A stretch of DNA of 35,975 nt, from the NCBI GenBank assembly GCA_000433015.1, contig HF998004.1, positions 4,108-40,082 on the forward strand, written 5' to 3'. How positions within the stretch are numbered: position 1 is the stretch's first letter; each line of letters begins with the position of its first letter. The stretch is from Firmicutes bacterium CAG:631 (GTDB lineage: Bacteria; Bacillota_I; Bacilli_A; RFN20; CAG-631). Shown piece by piece: positions 34,088-35,975 of this stretch. Below the pieces are notes generated by a model. That model was given only the letters and a program-made list of their open reading frames with translations. It was not told the origin of the DNA and ran no database searches. A program made the translations under genes and the position numbers.

Positions 34088-34692
34088 AAGGATTCCTCCT
34101 TCTTTATTTTTTGAAACAATGCTTTTACATAATCAAAAGACAACCCAAAGTTTGCATACTCATGCATAAAATAAATTTCTGGTTCCATGTCTTGCTCGTT
34201 TTCTAAGCATTGTTTTAAAAGCATATGAAGAGCTACTGGTTCAAATTGAAGAAGAGAAAACAAATGCAAACATTCTAGAATATGAGGAAATGCTAATTTT
34301 AATAAATCTATAGAGATTACTTTTTGTTGACTAAAAAAATAATCTTTCACACTTTGGATAGGTTTGGCCAAAGAAATAACTTTTTTTTCAAATAAAATCA
34401 TTGCACTTTCTTTTTGATAATAAACAAGACTAAGGTTTCCAATAAATTGATTTTGATAAAAATAATCAATAATAAAAATCGCGTCAACAAAAGAAATCAT
34501 TGAAAAATCAATATAAATCCAAGCATTTTGAATATAAGGAATATATTCTTTTAGTTGCGTTAAAGCGTGAGGATAAGAAATAGATTTTAATTCATAAAAG
34601 AAATCTTTTTCAATTAAAACGACATTTTCTTTGATTAATTTACTTTTTTGTTTTTCTAAAAAGGATGCATCGGTACAAAGATGAATGTTCAT
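34078..34692 (-). CDS. Uncharacterised protein between mfd and tilS
   Basis: The protein has 204 residues, no signal peptide and no membrane helix. It seems to have an N-terminal alpha/beta part (residues 1-110, alternating hydrophobic strands such as AWIYIDFSMISFVDAIFII) and a C-terminal helical part ending in HEYANFGLSFDYVKALFQKI. I do not recognise the family. It sits where Bacillus keeps a block of sporulation and division genes. AAAGGGG precedes the ATG, and the gene starts two bases after the mfd stop. It overlaps tilS by ten bases, so the three are co-expressed. Confidence 0.7.
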   Translation of the reverse strand: MNIHLCTDASFLEKQKSKLIKENVVLIEKDFFYELKSISYPHALTQLKEYIPYIQNAWIYIDFSMISFVDAIFIIDYFYQNQFIGNLSLVYYQKESAMILFEKKVISLAKPIQSVKDYFFSQQKVISIDLLKLAFPHILECLHLFSLLQFEPVALHMLLKQCLENEQDMEPEIYFMHEYANFGLSFDYVKALFQKIKKEESLCN

Positions 34693-34693
34693 T

Positions 34694-35975
34694 TTAATTA
34701 CCCCTTTGATATTTTTTTTGAATCTTTACTAAACCTTTAACAAAATCACTGACAAGATATAACCATTGGTCAATTTTCTTTACATGAACTTCAATGCGCA
34801 TATGAGGAAACTTTAAAACGATAGCAGTAGAAATTTGATTAGCAAGTTCAAAAAGATCCAAACCCACTCCTCGATAACTTGAAAAAGTTTCAGATAATTT
34901 TAAAACAAGTTCTTGATCTGTTTCTCTATAATTTTCAATAATGCCTTCTTGTTCAATGATATCAATCACTTTTTTTTCAAAAAGAAGACGTATAGATTCA
35001 GGAAGTTTTCCTGTTTTATCAATGATTTCTTCTTTTAATTGATTCAAATTTTCTAGTTGTTCTACTTGATCAATTTGACGATATAATTCAATTTTTTCAT
35101 AATCATTATTGAAGAATCCTTGAGGAATATAAGCATCAATTTGTAACGTCGTTTTCGGTTTTGCTTCTTTTTTAGGGGATAGAACTCCATTTTTTTGTTC
35201 TTCAATGGCCTCATGCAATAAATCAATATACATATCCATTCCCACACTTTCAATAAATCCCGATTGTTCCGCTCCTAACAAATCTCCTGCTCCACGTGTA
35301 ATTAAATCGCGCATAGCTACTTTATAACCACTTCCCAGTTGTGTAAATTCCTTAATCGTTGTCAATCTTTTTTGAGCGAGTTCTGATAGATTCTTTTGTG
35401 ATTTATAAAACAAATAAGCATAAGCTAAACGATCACTACGGCCTACACGTCCACGAATCTGATAAAGTTGTGATAGTCCAAAGCAATCGGCATTTTCAAC
35501 AATAATCGTGTTGACATTTGGAATATCAATGCCGTTTTCAATAACCGTTGTACAGCATAAAATATTGGTCTCTCCTCGAATAAAGGTTTCCATAATATCT
35601 TCCATTTCATCAGAGGGTAATTGACCATGAACAATCGCAATTTTAGCATTTCGAATAGATTTTTTTAATTTTAAAGCAATCTTTGGCAATTCTTCAATGC
35701 GATTGTGCAAATAATATACTTGCCCACCTCGCGCTAATTCCCGTTCAATAATTTCTTTTATGACATAATCATTTTTTTCTAAAACATAAGTTTGAACAGG
35801 CATTCGATTTTCAATGGGGGTAGTAATCGTAGAAAATCCTCTAACCCCTGTTAAAGCCATTTGTAAAGTTCGAGGAATGGGGGTTGCAGATAAAGTTAAA
35901 ACATCAATACTTGCCTTTAATTCTTTAATTTTTTCTTTATGTTCTACCCCAAATTTATGTTCTTCGTCAACAACT
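34694..35975 (-). CDS. mfd: Transcription-repair coupling factor, C-terminal part (cut by window edge)
   Basis: About 426 C-terminal residues are visible. Translation from the right edge begins in the DEEH box (VVDEEHKFGVEHKEKIK), followed by motif III LSATPIPRTLQMAL and the second helicase lobe with GRVGRSD and LITRGAGDLLGAEQSG. The final domain (about 300 onwards) is the C-terminal inhibitory domain. Mfd removes RNA polymerase stalled at lesions and recruits UvrA. The N-terminal UvrB-homology and RNAP-interaction domains lie outside the window. It is the first visible gene of the minus-strand run to malQ. Confidence 0.95.
   Translation of the reverse strand, partial: VVDEEHKFGVEHKEKIKELKASIDVLTLSATPIPRTLQMALTGVRGFSTITTPIENRMPVQTYVLEKNDYVIKEIIERELARGGQVYYLHNRIEELPKIALKLKKSIRNAKIAIVHGQLPSDEMEDIMETFIRGETNILCCTTVIENGIDIPNVNTIIVENADCFGLSQLYQIRGRVGRSDRLAYAYLFYKSQKNLSELAQKRLTTIKEFTQLGSGYKVAMRDLITRGAGDLLGAEQSGFIESVGMDMYIDLLHEAIEEQKNGVLSPKKEAKPKTTLQIDAYIPQGFFNNDYEKIELYRQIDQVEQLENLNQLKEEIIDKTGKLPESIRLLFEKKVIDIIEQEGIIENYRETDQELVLKLSETFSSYRGVGLDLFELANQISTAIVLKFPHMRIEVHVKKIDQWLYLVSDFVKGLVKIQKKYQRGN

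Noticed and set aside
1..35975. CRISPR array, tRNA, rRNA, insertion sequence or prophage
   Set aside because: No regularly spaced repeats, cloverleaf-like segments, transposase or phage structural genes were seen on either strand.

Overview
The window is a low-GC (about 30 %, by eye) chromosomal segment from a member of the Bacillota, most likely an uncultured Erysipelotrichia- or RF39-like Bacilli lineage. The evidence is the order mfd - tilS - ftsH - hslO, an HrcA/CIRCE heat-shock operator, strong AGGAGG-type ribosome binding sites and several lipoproteins. TGA is read as stop: two genes end in ATGA overlaps, at 24940 and 29800. The code is therefore standard, not the Mycoplasma code. A YkuD L,D-transpeptidase lipoprotein argues for a peptidoglycan wall. 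The sporulation genes that lie between mfd and tilS in Bacillus are missing, which suggests a non-sporulating or reduced lineage.

Layout. 1-3202 (minus): the 5' part of an AAA ATPase cut by the window edge, a coiled-coil membrane protein, an XRE regulator and an alpha/beta hydrolase. 3369-10952 (plus): an overlapping pair of flavodoxin-like proteins; htpG behind a CIRCE operator; a three-gene set of ECF sigma factor, single-pass membrane protein (candidate anti-sigma) and secreted papain-like cysteine peptidase; and a membrane-anchored protein made of two copies of one unknown domain. 11024-13499 (minus): a TrmN6-type methyltransferase behind a large four-repeat lipoprotein. 13630-14910 (plus): a zinc-ribbon multi-pass membrane protein. 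14963-16400 (minus): a TtcA-like PP-loop protein and a cysteine-rich DUF11-like protein. 16517-21254 (plus): truB, ribF, a flavin reductase, rpsO with a structured leader, an M42 aminopeptidase and the YkuD lipoprotein. 21283-35975 (minus): a GH13 alpha-1,6-glucosidase; a histidine kinase and OmpR-type regulator; and a long packed run of mfd (partial), an unknown ORF, tilS, ftsH, hslO, a metallophosphoesterase, a degenerate GGDEF/EAL membrane protein and malQ.

Themes. Two genes carry short imperfect tandem duplications. A 23-bp one frameshifts truB; an 18-bp one adds six residues between the catalytic His and Cys of the L,D-transpeptidase. Envelope and stress functions dominate (HtpG, FtsH, Hsp33, the ECF set, the lipoproteins). 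malQ and the alpha-1,6-glucosidase flank a two-component system and suggest regulated use of alpha-glucans. Regulatory DNA worth testing includes a CIRCE that overlaps a perfect -35, a 25-bp palindrome centred on a -10-like hexamer before ftsH, a palindrome over the glucosidase -35, and tandem direct repeats upstream of the response regulator.

The best candidate for an undescribed system is the sigma factor / membrane protein / cysteine peptidase set at 6694-9563. No CRISPR array, tRNA, rRNA or insertion sequence was seen.
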